A stretch of 64,000 nt of DNA from Actinomycetota bacterium (lineage in GTDB: Bacteria > Actinomycetota > UBA4738 > HRBIN12), in NCBI GenBank assembly GCA_040881665.1, contig JBBECT010000004.1, positions 243,782 to 307,781 on the forward strand, in the 5' to 3' direction. The first letter of the stretch is position 1; the number at the start of each line of letters is the position of its first letter. This document shows, one piece after another, positions 1 to 7,516 of the stretch. The notes beneath the pieces are model-generated. The model had not been told where the DNA came from, ran no database searches, and worked only from the letters and a program-made list of their open reading frames with translations. Position numbers and translations under genes: made by a program.

Positions 1-2136
1 GATACGGTCGCGAGCGGCACCGGCGAGGGCAACGGGCAGGCTCCCGTCCATCGCGTGATGGTGGCGACCGATCGCTCCGAGAGCGCCGATCGCGCCGTCC
101 GATGGGCGGCCTCGATGGCCGAGCGCTTCGGCTCCCAGCTGCTCGTCCTGCAGGTCGTCCCGCCCGACAGCCCGCCGGGCACCGAGGCCGGCATGGCGGA
201 GGCGACGCGTGCGAGCGCCGCGGCGGAGGAGTTGACCGCGTTCGCGTACGAGCTCGCGGGAGAGCGGGGCGTCGCGCGGGTCGCGCTCCATGCCGACCCC
301 GCTCTCGCGATCCTCGAGGCCGCCGAGGAGATGGGAACCGACGTCCTCGTCGTCGGTAACGCCGGGATGACCGGCCGTAAGGAGTTCCTGCTCGGGAACA
401 TCCCCAACCGGATCTCGCACAACGCCCGGTGCACGGTGATCATCGTGAACACCGCGACGCTCGACGCGGACGGCCGCGAGGTCGACAAGCCTCCGCCTCG
501 CGGATCGGTGACGACCCAGCACGGCGGACGTCTCACGGACGAGATGACCGCCGAGGATCCGAAGCTGCTCGGTCGCGCGACGCGGATCGCGACCGTGATG
601 GCACGGCACGGCGTGAAGGAGCTGTTCTCGCGCGGCGACGACGTGGAGTCCCGACGCGAGTCCGCGCGACGCCTCCGCGCCGCGATGGAGGAGCTCGGCC
701 CGACCTTCTCCAAACTCGGCCAGGTGCTCTCCACGCGTCCCGACCTGCTCCCGCCCGAGTTCATCGAGGAGCTCGCCACCCTGCAGGACCACGTGTCGCC
801 GCTCAGCGAGGCGGAGGTCGTGCGCGTGATGGAACAAGAGCTCGGCGTCCCGTGGGAGGACGTGTTCGAAACGATCGGCCCCGACCCGATGGCGGCGGGA
901 ACACTCGGACAGGTCCACCGCGCGACACTTGCCGCCGGAGAGCGCGTCGTCGTGAAGGTGCAGCGCCCGGGCGCTCGCGAGGCGATCGAACAGGACCTCG
1001 GTCTGCTGGAACTCTTCGCGGAGAAGACGGGGAACAGGCCGGCCCTCAAGCAGGTGATCGATCTGCAGGCGGTGTTCGAGCACCTGTCCGGGTCGCTCCA
1101 GCGCGAACTGGACTTCCTGTCCGAGGCCCGCAACATCGAACGGATGCGACAGGTGATCGCGAGCTACACGCGCCTCGCCGTTCCCGACGTCTTCAACGAG
1201 CTGTCGAGCCAGCGGCTGCTCGTGATGCAGGAGATCCAAGGCGTGCCGATCCGCGAGGCACCCGACGGACCCGCGCGCACGGATGCAGCGCGGCAACTGC
1301 TGGAGTCCTATTACCGCCAGATCCTCACCGAGGGCTTCTTCCACGCCGACCCGCACCCCGGAAACCTGTTGTGGTGGAACGACACGATCTACTTCCTCGA
1401 TTTCGGCATGGTCGGCGAGCTCGGTCCGCAGATGCGCGAGAACCTGATGCTGCTGCTGATGGCCTTCTGGCAGGAGGACGTCGACTTCTTGATGGACGTG
1501 TCGTTGCAGTTGTCCGGGGTCACCGACCAACCGGGGCTCGACGTCAACACGTTCCGCCAGGACCTCGGCGAGGTGATGGCGCGCTACCGCAACGTCCCGT
1601 TGCAGGAGATCCAGCTCGGTCCGATCCTCCAGGAGATCACCGAGATCTCGATCCGTCACGACGTCCCGTTGCCCGCGTCACTCGCGTTGACCGGCAAGGC
1701 GATGGCGCAGATGCAGCTCGCGACCGCCGAGCTGGATCCCACCCTCGATCCGTTCGACGTGGCCGGCAGTTACCTGATGCGCAGTCTGATGGGCAAGATG
1801 CGCGAGCGGATCGACCCCAAGAAGGTGTTCTACGAAGGGCAGAAGCTCAAGGTCCGCCTGACGAGGTTGGTCGAGGCCTTCGAGCGGCTCGCGGGCGCGC
1901 GACCGGGGCCGAAACTCCAGGTCAACTTCGCCGCGGAGAAACTGGAAACGACCGTCCGGCGCGCCGGACGCCGTCTGTCGCTGGGCATCGTCGCCGGTGC
2001 ATCGCTGCTCGGCTCGGCGATCACCGCCTCGTCCGCGCGTGCCGCCGACTGGGTGCCCCTCGTGCTCGGCTCGATCGGCGGCGGCCTCACGCTGACGCTC
2101 GTCGTCGATCTGATCCGCAAACGCGGTCCCGCCTGA
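1..2136 (+). CDS. Universal stress protein (UspA) fused to ABC1/UbiB-type protein kinase-like protein, 5' end outside window
   Basis: The reading frame is open at base 1, so the true start may lie upstream; GTG at 55 is the first start codon visible. Counted from there (693 aa), residues 1-133 form a UspA fold with a G101-x2-G104-x9-G114 nucleotide loop, in which Asn replaces the usual final Ser/Thr. Residues about 165-560 form an ABC1/UbiB (AarF, ADCK) atypical kinase domain: the KLGQ motif is at K220, followed by an Ala/Gly-rich loop, VVVKVQRPG, HADPHPGN and LDFG. Two hydrophobic segments close the protein, suggesting membrane attachment. UbiB-family proteins support quinone or isoprenoid-lipid metabolism and act as ATPases. 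Fusion to UspA suggests stress or nucleotide sensing, which is inference. Family assignment is firm; substrate is unknown. Confidence 0.88.
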   Translation, partial: DTVASGTGEGNGQAPVHRVMVATDRSESADRAVRWAASMAERFGSQLLVLQVVPPDSPPGTEAGMAEATRASAAAEELTAFAYELAGERGVARVALHADPALAILEAAEEMGTDVLVVGNAGMTGRKEFLLGNIPNRISHNARCTVIIVNTATLDADGREVDKPPPRGSVTTQHGGRLTDEMTAEDPKLLGRATRIATVMARHGVKELFSRGDDVESRRESARRLRAAMEELGPTFSKLGQVLSTRPDLLPPEFIEELATLQDHVSPLSEAEVVRVMEQELGVPWEDVFETIGPDPMAAGTLGQVHRATLAAGERVVVKVQRPGAREAIEQDLGLLELFAEKTGNRPALKQVIDLQAVFEHLSGSLQRELDFLSEARNIERMRQVIASYTRLAVPDVFNELSSQRLLVMQEIQGVPIREAPDGPARTDAARQLLESYYRQILTEGFFHADPHPGNLLWWNDTIYFLDFGMVGELGPQMRENLMLLLMAFWQEDVDFLMDVSLQLSGVTDQPGLDVNTFRQDLGEVMARYRNVPLQEIQLGPILQEITEISIRHDVPLPASLALTGKAMAQMQLATAELDPTLDPFDVAGSYLMRSLMGKMRERIDPKKVFYEGQKLKVRLTRLVEAFERLAGARPGPKLQVNFAAEKLETTVRRAGRRLSLGIVAGASLLGSAITASSARAADWVPLVLGSIGGGLTLTLVVDLIRKRGPA

Positions 2137-2142
2137 CCCTCG

Positions 2143-2169
2143 CGGGACTCGTCGATCAAGCGAGTCCCG
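2143..2169. terminator. Perfect 9-bp hairpin at end of the UspA-ABC1 gene
   Basis: CGGGACTCG at 2143-2151 pairs perfectly with CGAGTCCCG at 2161-2169 around a 9-nt loop, 6 nt after the stop codon. There is no clear U-tract. It lies between two convergent genes and could act in both directions. Confidence 0.6.
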
Positions 2170-2200
2170 CTTGATCCTCGCGCGACTCGTCGATCAAGCG
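2168..2200. terminator. Second hairpin, overlapping the first, between convergent genes
   Basis: CGCTTGATC (2168-2176) pairs with GATCAAGCG (2192-2200), a 9-bp stem with a 15-nt loop. The 3' arm covers the stop of the minus-strand gene (2194-2196). The two hairpins share bases and contain a direct repeat, ACTCGTCGATCAAGCGA, so only one can fold at a time. Confidence 0.5.
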
Positions 2201-3213
2201 AACGTGCCGGGCACGCGCGAGGCGTCGCCGCCGCCCTCCAGGCGACCGGCCGCAAGCTCCGCGAGCGCTTCGCGATCGATCAGGTCGCCCGGAACGGTGG
2301 CCACCCGGACCGCGGTGAGAGCACGGAGCGTCGCGGATCGCACGCCCCCCGCGAGCAGAGCTCCCTCGCCGACGACGGCACCGGGACCGAGTCGGGCGAT
2401 CGTCTCCCCGTCGCGTTCGACCTCGAGCACGCCGTCGAAGATGAGGAACAGCTCGCCGCCCGGGTCGCCCTGCCGAGCGAGCTCCTCGCCGGGCCGCAGG
2501 CGACGGAACGGTGGGTCGCTGCCGACGATCACTCCCGACAGGCGACGTTCGAGCGCCGATTCGGCGGCCGCGACCAGGGCGGGCGTGTCGACGCCGCCCC
2601 ACGGCGAAACGCGTCCGGCGTCCCGGTAGAACCAGTCGTCGAACTCGATCACGGCCGTCTTCGCGCGCAACCGGCCCGCCCCGTCATAGAGCCAGTGTCG
2701 GGGGAACGCGCTCGCCCCGATCAGCTCGTGGTCGCTCGTCCCGTCGGCGCGGATCGTCAGGACCAAGGTCGTCCATGCGGGCGGCGCACTCACGTGTGCG
2801 TCGCCACGCGGGCCGAGGCGACGAGGCGCCGCCAGGCCGGTCGACGCGCCGGCCGTCTGCACGAAGCGCACGTAGTCCTCGGCAACCTCGGGCTCGGGTC
2901 GCAGCACGGGGAACGCGTGTTGCGCGAAGGTCACCGTTTCGGTCACGGTCCGCTCGACGCCCCCGACCACGACCCCGCCGGCGATCCCGTGGGCCCTCAC
3001 GCGTCCGTCCTCCACCTCGATCCACGCTCGGAGATCGTTCGCGACGGTGAACCCGCCCGCGCGCAGGAAGCTCCGTGGATCGTCGAGCATGTCGGGCGGC
3101 GGCTCGTCGAACCGGACGAGCCCGAGCTGGAACGGGAGTCGCGCCGGGCCCTCGACCGCCTCTCGTGGAACCCACGTGACGGCGAGGACGCCGCCCTCGA
3201 TCCGGGTCACCAC
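2194..3213 (-). CDS. Protein with C-terminal cyclic-nucleotide-binding (CRP/CAP-like) domain
   Basis: 339 aa. Residues about 234-325 match a cNMP-binding jelly-roll: a Gly/Leu-rich entry (RLRPGEELARQGDPGG), then ELFLIFDGVLEVERDG and a GEGALLAGGVRSATLRA stretch at the phosphate-binding cassette position. No DNA-binding domain follows, so it is not a CRP-type transcription factor. The N-terminal ~230 residues are mostly beta-rich and I do not recognise them; they may be the output or substrate domain. No signal peptide or membrane span is visible. The small membrane protein at 3239-3478 lies 25 nt upstream on the same strand, so the two are probably co-transcribed. Whether cAMP is bound cannot be told from the sequence. 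Confidence 0.8.
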   Translation of the reverse strand: MVTRIEGGVLAVTWVPREAVEGPARLPFQLGLVRFDEPPPDMLDDPRSFLRAGGFTVANDLRAWIEVEDGRVRAHGIAGGVVVGGVERTVTETVTFAQHAFPVLRPEPEVAEDYVRFVQTAGASTGLAAPRRLGPRGDAHVSAPPAWTTLVLTIRADGTSDHELIGASAFPRHWLYDGAGRLRAKTAVIEFDDWFYRDAGRVSPWGGVDTPALVAAAESALERRLSGVIVGSDPPFRRLRPGEELARQGDPGGELFLIFDGVLEVERDGETIARLGPGAVVGEGALLAGGVRSATLRALTAVRVATVPGDLIDREALAELAAGRLEGGGDASRVPGTFA

Positions 3214-3238
3214 GAGCGATCCGAGACGCCCGTCGGCG

Positions 3239-3478
3239 TCACCGCCCCGGCTCCGAGATGTCGATCGTGCTGTCCTGGAGCAGCTCCTGCTCGAGGTTGT
3301 CGCCCAGGGTGTGCCGCGGCGGCGGCGCCTCCCCCCGACGCTTGATCCCGCGAAGGACGCGGCGCTCGAGAAGGACGGCGACGATCGTCATCCCGATCCC
3401 GAGCACCCATCGCTCGATCCTCCGCCCGATGCGACGCCGGCGGGACGGGCGTGGCCGGAGCGTTCTCGCGGATCCCAT
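3239..3478 (-). CDS. Small single-pass membrane protein, unknown function
   Basis: 79 aa from ATG at 3478. A strongly basic N-terminus (Arg-rich, residues 7-20) is followed by one hydrophobic helix around residues 24-38, a basic stop (ERRVLRGIKRR) and a polar acidic tail, which predicts one membrane span. The open frame extends further upstream, but this start gives the most protein-like sequence. It precedes the cyclic-nucleotide-binding gene by 25 nt on the same strand. I do not recognise a family. It could be a membrane anchor or partner for the downstream protein; that is inference. Confidence 0.5.
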   Translation of the reverse strand: MGSARTLRPRPSRRRRIGRRIERWVLGIGMTIVAVLLERRVLRGIKRRGEAPPPRHTLGDNLEQELLQDSTIDISEPGR

Positions 3479-3553
3479 CACCGAAGTGTCCCATCCGGAC
3501 CGGACCGCGGTCGAGGGGAGCCGGAGACAGGAGGCACTACCGGAGGTTCTCGA

Positions 3554-3559
3554 TATGCT
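3554..3559 (+). promoter_or_regulatory. -10 hexamer TATGCT for the cupredoxin-like lipoprotein
   Basis: TATGCT fits the actinobacterial TANNNT consensus and lies about 60 nt before the ATG at 3621, leaving a leader of about 55 nt that carries the Shine-Dalgarno GAAAGGAG (3606-3613). No clear -35 was seen. Confidence 0.4.
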
Positions 3560-3620
3560 CTCGCGTACCTCCGCAACGGGCACGGGGGAGCCAGGATCCC
3601 CTCCCGAAAGGAGTCGCACG

Positions 3621-4121
3621 ATGCACCGAACGACCCGAACCGCGATCGCACTTCTGCTCGGCGGCAGTCTGTTGCTCGCCGCCTGCGGCAGCGACGATCC
3701 CGAACCCGCCGACGACGCCACCCCGACGACCGAGGCGACGACCGAGGCCGCGACCGACCCGACGATCGTCGCCGAGGACTTCGCGTTCGACGGTCCCGAC
3801 ACGTGGGCCGCGGGTCCGCAGTCGGTGACGCTCGAGAACGAAGGGGAAGAGGACCACGAGATGGTGCTCGTCGGGCTCGACGAGGGCTACACGATCGACG
3901 ACGTGCTGACCGAGGTCGAGGAGAACCCGAAGGGCGACCCGCCCCCATGGGCCACGATCATCGGTGGCACCTTCGCGAAGTCGGGCACCACCTCCGAGCA
4001 GCCCCTCGCGGCCGACCTGCAACCCGGGACCTACGCCCTCGTGTGCTTGGTCCCCTCGAAAGCGAACGACGGTCAGCCCCACGCGGCACTCGGCATGGTG
4101 AAGGAGATCACGGTCGCCTGA
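3621..4121 (+). CDS. Cupredoxin-like secreted lipoprotein
   Basis: 166 aa. The start is fixed by GAAAGGAG 7 nt upstream. The N-terminus is a lipoprotein signal (Arg, then ALLLGGSLLLAAC) with the lipobox Cys near residue 21, then an acidic Thr/Ala-rich linker. The mature domain resembles a cupredoxin: a His in EEDHEMVLV, a Cys in TYALVCLVP, and His and Met in QPHAALGMV, arranged like type I copper ligands (His, Cys, His, Met). It would sit on the outer face of the membrane as an electron carrier or copper-binding protein. The bound metal is not proven by sequence. It has its own promoter and a strong hairpin downstream, so it is probably monocistronic. Confidence 0.75.
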   Translation: MHRTTRTAIALLLGGSLLLAACGSDDPEPADDATPTTEATTEAATDPTIVAEDFAFDGPDTWAAGPQSVTLENEGEEDHEMVLVGLDEGYTIDDVLTEVEENPKGDPPPWATIIGGTFAKSGTTSEQPLAADLQPGTYALVCLVPSKANDGQPHAALGMVKEITVA

Positions 4122-4146
4122 CCGATCGAGTCATCCTCCCCCGTCC

Positions 4147-4178
4147 GGCGCCCGGTGAGCTTCCCGCCACCGGGCGCC
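4147..4178. terminator. Perfect 11-bp GC hairpin between convergent genes
   Basis: GGCGCCCGGTG (4147-4157) pairs with CACCGGGCGCC (4168-4178) around a 10-nt loop, 25 nt after the lipoprotein stop and before the holB stop on the other strand. There is no T-run, as is common in high-GC actinobacteria. It is likely a bidirectional terminator. Confidence 0.65.
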
Positions 4179-4226
4179 GTCGCGTTCGGAGCTCCTCGCG
4201 CCCAGTGCCACCGGTCCGAGAACCCG

Positions 4227-5342
4227 TCAGGCAACGCGAACGGGCGCGCCGAGCTGGAGGAACGCCTGCTCGATCACGAGTCGCTGGTTCAGGTTGAGGT
4301 CCTCGGCGAGCGCGGCGCGCGCCTCTTCCACCGCGGCGAGGCCGCCGGCCGCGCCGACGATCGTCTCACCGTCGGGAGCCAGATCGACGTTCAGCAGCGC
4401 GTCCGGGCCCGCACCGACCCGGTCCGCGATCCGGTCGCGCAGGATCGCCGAGATCGCCAGCAGGACCCGGTCGACGAAGTCACGTTCCTCTCGGCGCAGG
4501 CGCCGGTGGTGACGCGTCTCCAGTCGCTTGATCGCGCCGCGGTAGGCCGCCTCGGGACGACCCTTGTCGTCGAGGAACGGCTCGAGCTCGACGGCGAGCT
4601 CCTCTTTCATGTCGGTGCGGCGCCGCTCGGCCGCCTTCAGAACGAGATCGGCGGCAGCGATCGCGCCCGGCGGCCCCGTGGACGCCCGGTCGAGGGCCTC
4701 CCGCGCGACGTCGCGGAACCCGAGGCCGTCGGCCCGGGCCATGCGACGCGCCCGTCCGACGTTGCCGCCGGCCAATCGCGCGGCGAGCGTTGCGAGGCTG
4801 CGCTCGGTCCCGTCCGCCGCGAGCGTCTCGACGACGAGGTCCTCGGCGAGCGGCGAGAAGGTGACGACGTGACACCGTGACAACACTGTCTCGGGCAGCT
4901 CATGCGGCCGCGCGGACATCAACAGGAAGACGCAGGCGGGCGGGGGCTCCTCGAGGACCTTCAGCAGAACGTCGGCTGCGGCGGGGTTCAGCCGGTCGGC
5001 CTCGCGGATCACGAAGAGCTTTCGGCCGGGCTCCGGAGGCGTTCGGTAGGCGGGATGCCAGATCTCGTCCCGGACCGTATCGACATGGATGTCACGTCCC
5101 TCCGGTTCGACGAGGAACGAGTTCGGATGGCGGTCATCGAGCGCGAGCCGGCAGGCGCGGCAGGTCCCACAGCCGCCGTCGGGGCACAGGAGCGCCGCGG
5201 CGAACGCGCGCGCGCCGAGCTGCTTGCCGCTGCCCTCGGGACCGGCGAACACGTATGCGTGGTGGGGACGTTCGGCCGCACCGCGGAGGAACGTCATCGC
5301 AGCGTCCTGACCGGGAACGAGATCGAGCACGGGCGGATTCAC
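4227..5342 (-). CDS. holB: DNA polymerase III, delta' subunit
   Basis: 371 aa. AAA+ clamp-loader subunit. Walker A is GPEGSGKQ (residues 34-41). A zinc module has Cys53, Cys58, Cys61 and Cys64. The sensor region includes FVIREADRLNPAAADVLLKVLEEPP and the clamp-loader SRC motif (LSRCHVV). This fits the delta'/gamma family that loads the sliding clamp; its length is within the usual range for delta'. It is the last gene of the topA-tmk-holB unit and overlaps tmk by 4 nt, implying translational coupling. DnaX itself would be larger and carry extra domains, so delta' is the better call. Confidence 0.88.
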   Translation of the reverse strand: MNPPVLDLVPGQDAAMTFLRGAAERPHHAYVFAGPEGSGKQLGARAFAAALLCPDGGCGTCRACRLALDDRHPNSFLVEPEGRDIHVDTVRDEIWHPAYRTPPEPGRKLFVIREADRLNPAAADVLLKVLEEPPPACVFLLMSARPHELPETVLSRCHVVTFSPLAEDLVVETLAADGTERSLATLAARLAGGNVGRARRMARADGLGFRDVAREALDRASTGPPGAIAAADLVLKAAERRRTDMKEELAVELEPFLDDKGRPEAAYRGAIKRLETRHHRRLRREERDFVDRVLLAISAILRDRIADRVGAGPDALLNVDLAPDGETIVGAAGGLAAVEEARAALAEDLNLNQRLVIEQAFLQLGAPVRVA

Positions 5343-7516
5343 GACGAATCCTCCGATCGTCCGGGATCGATCTCGCGCTCGGTGACCGGTGTGGGGTCCG
5401 GCGCATCCGAAGTCGAAGCGTCGGTGGTTCCGGTGGAGCCGGCCTCGGTCTCGGAAGGGGTCCGGACCTCGTGCGAGGGAACGGGATGGATGTCACCGTC
5501 GCCCTGGCGCTCGCCCAACGTCCGGTCGACCGCGTCACGAACGTCGACGAAGACCTCGTCGGGTCCCCGCCCCGCGTCGATCACGACGAACCGCTCGGGG
5601 TGTTCCTCGGCGATCTTCAGGAACGCGTCCGCGACCTTGTCGAGGAAGGACGCTCCCTCGGCCTCGATCCGGTCGGCCTCGGCCGTGTCGATCCGGCCGA
5701 GACCGATCTCGGGCTCGAGGTGCAGCAGGAGCACGAGATCGGGGAACAACCCCTGCGTTCCCCACACGTTGAGCGAGAGGATGTCCTGCTCGCCGACGCC
5801 ACGTCCCGCGCCCTGATAGGCGAGGGAGGAATCGATGTACCGGTCGCAGATCACGGTGCGACCTTCGGCGAGCGCGGGCCGCAACACCGTCGACACATGC
5901 TGGGCACGACTCGCCGCGAACAGCAGAGCCTCGGTCCGCGGTTCGATCCTGCCGGTCGCCGGATCGAGGACGACATCGCGGACCCGTTCTCCGAGGGCGG
6001 TTCCCCCCGGCTCGCGCGTCACCAGGACATCGTGACCCCGTTCGGCCAGGTACGAGCGGAGCATCTCGACCTGGGTTCCCTTGCCGGCACCCTCAACCCC
6101 CTCGAACGCGATGAACAACCCCGTGCTCGGCGGACGGATCAGCTTCGGCACGAGGGTGAGTGGCTTCGGGCGGAGTACCCGGAGCCGTCGGAGCCGTCGC
6201 CACGTGGTGCCGCCCGCCATCAGTGCCCCCAAGCCGGCGACCCACAGCGCGATCCTCGTTCCGGACAGATCGATGTCCGCCTGTCCGACCTGGATGACTC
6301 GCGGCCCGATGATCGCGGCGAGGGACGGGAAGGTCGTGAGCGCCAGGAACAGTGCGAGTCTAGCGACCACGGTGATCGAGCCGAAAGTTCGTCCGCGCAT
6401 CTCATCGGTGACGTTCTCCTGAAGCAGTGTGTACCCCGTGACCCACATCGTCCCGCAGAATCCGCCGACCCCTACCGTGACCAGGGCGGCGGACGCGATG
6501 TTCGGCATGGCCGCGAGCACGAAGAGCGAGGCCGCGGCGCCGATCATCGATCCCGCGAACAACAGATCCTGATCCAGCCGCTTGCCGAACAGGTTGACCG
6601 ACGCCATCCCCGCGGCCATCCCCACGCCGAACGCGGTCACGAGGATCGGCCAGCCGGCCGCCGACGCTTTCAGCGTGTCGGCGGCGAACACCGGTCCCAG
6701 CGAGAGCACCGCACCGACCGCACCGAACGCGAGCACGATGCCGATCGTCATCGTCGACACCAAGGGGTCCTTCGACAGGAACCGCACGCCTTCGAGGATG
6801 TCGTGACCGACCTTGCGGAACTGCAAGCCTCGGGCGCGCCCCGCCGCGACGGGTGAGGCGATCGCGATCCGGCTCACCATGAACGCGCTGAACGCGAATG
6901 TGCCAGAGTCCAGCCACAGCGCGAGGGACTCGGGGTGGGTCGAGAAGTAGGGGACGCCCGCGCCGAGGAAGTCCGACAGTCCCGCGAGCACCGTTGCGAT
7001 CGCTCCTCCGATCGGCAGGGTTCCGTACGTCGTGAGCAGACCGATCGAGTTCGCATTCGGCAGCTGCCGACGCGGAACGAGGTGAGGCAGGCTCGCGTCA
7101 CGAGCAGGCGTCCACAGCAGCGACATGCACTCGATGAAGAACGACAGGACGAAGATCGCCCACAGGTGTCCGACGAACGGCATCGATGCGTACATCAGCC
7201 CGCGTCCGACGTCGGCGGTGATCATCAGCTGCTTGCGATCGAGCCGGTCGACGATCGCGCCGGCGAACGGACCGAAGATCAGAGCGGGGAGCATCCGGGC
7301 GGTCATCACGGCCGCCACGGCACCCAGCGCCACTCGTTGGGAACCGGCGAGCCGCGCGACGAGCGAGGTGACCGCGACGAACCCGATCCAATCCCCGAGC
7401 GAGGACACCGTCATCGCCGCGAGCAGACGGGAGAACGTCGGGGAGGTGAGGAGATCCTTGAGGGTGGCTGACTTCGTCCCGCGGAGGGCGGCAACCTCCT
7501 CGGAGATACTGGCCAT
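5339..7516 (-). CDS. tmk: MFS transporter-like membrane domain fused to thymidylate kinase
   Basis: 725 aa. Residues ~25-430 form a 12-span MFS-like domain (e.g. SSLGDWIGFVAVTSLVARLAG, DRLDRKQLM loop). Residues ~463-671 are a complete dTMP kinase: P-loop FEGVEGAGKGTQ, TREPGGTALGERVRD, DRYIDSSLAYQGAGRG and a lid with ADRIEAEG. The last ~54 residues are acidic, Ser/Thr-rich and probably disordered. The kinase phosphorylates dTMP to dTDP for DNA synthesis. A related MFS-Tmk fusion is, to my knowledge, found in other actinobacteria. The ATG shares one base with the topA stop (TGATG), so translation is coupled. What the transporter half moves is unknown. Confidence 0.87.
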   Translation of the reverse strand: MASISEEVAALRGTKSATLKDLLTSPTFSRLLAAMTVSSLGDWIGFVAVTSLVARLAGSQRVALGAVAAVMTARMLPALIFGPFAGAIVDRLDRKQLMITADVGRGLMYASMPFVGHLWAIFVLSFFIECMSLLWTPARDASLPHLVPRRQLPNANSIGLLTTYGTLPIGGAIATVLAGLSDFLGAGVPYFSTHPESLALWLDSGTFAFSAFMVSRIAIASPVAAGRARGLQFRKVGHDILEGVRFLSKDPLVSTMTIGIVLAFGAVGAVLSLGPVFAADTLKASAAGWPILVTAFGVGMAAGMASVNLFGKRLDQDLLFAGSMIGAAASLFVLAAMPNIASAALVTVGVGGFCGTMWVTGYTLLQENVTDEMRGRTFGSITVVARLALFLALTTFPSLAAIIGPRVIQVGQADIDLSGTRIALWVAGLGALMAGGTTWRRLRRLRVLRPKPLTLVPKLIRPPSTGLFIAFEGVEGAGKGTQVEMLRSYLAERGHDVLVTREPGGTALGERVRDVVLDPATGRIEPRTEALLFAASRAQHVSTVLRPALAEGRTVICDRYIDSSLAYQGAGRGVGEQDILSLNVWGTQGLFPDLVLLLHLEPEIGLGRIDTAEADRIEAEGASFLDKVADAFLKIAEEHPERFVVIDAGRGPDEVFVDVRDAVDRTLGERQGDGDIHPVPSHEVRTPSETEAGSTGTTDASTSDAPDPTPVTEREIDPGRSEDSS

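Noticed and set aside
429-2174. Long alternative-frame ORFs (for example 429-2174, 4877-6856, 7754-9685, 14351-16897, 18959-21700)
   Set aside because: They overlap clear genes in another frame, have Arg/Pro/Asp-rich composition with no domain pattern, and arise because stop codons are rare in high-GC antisense frames.
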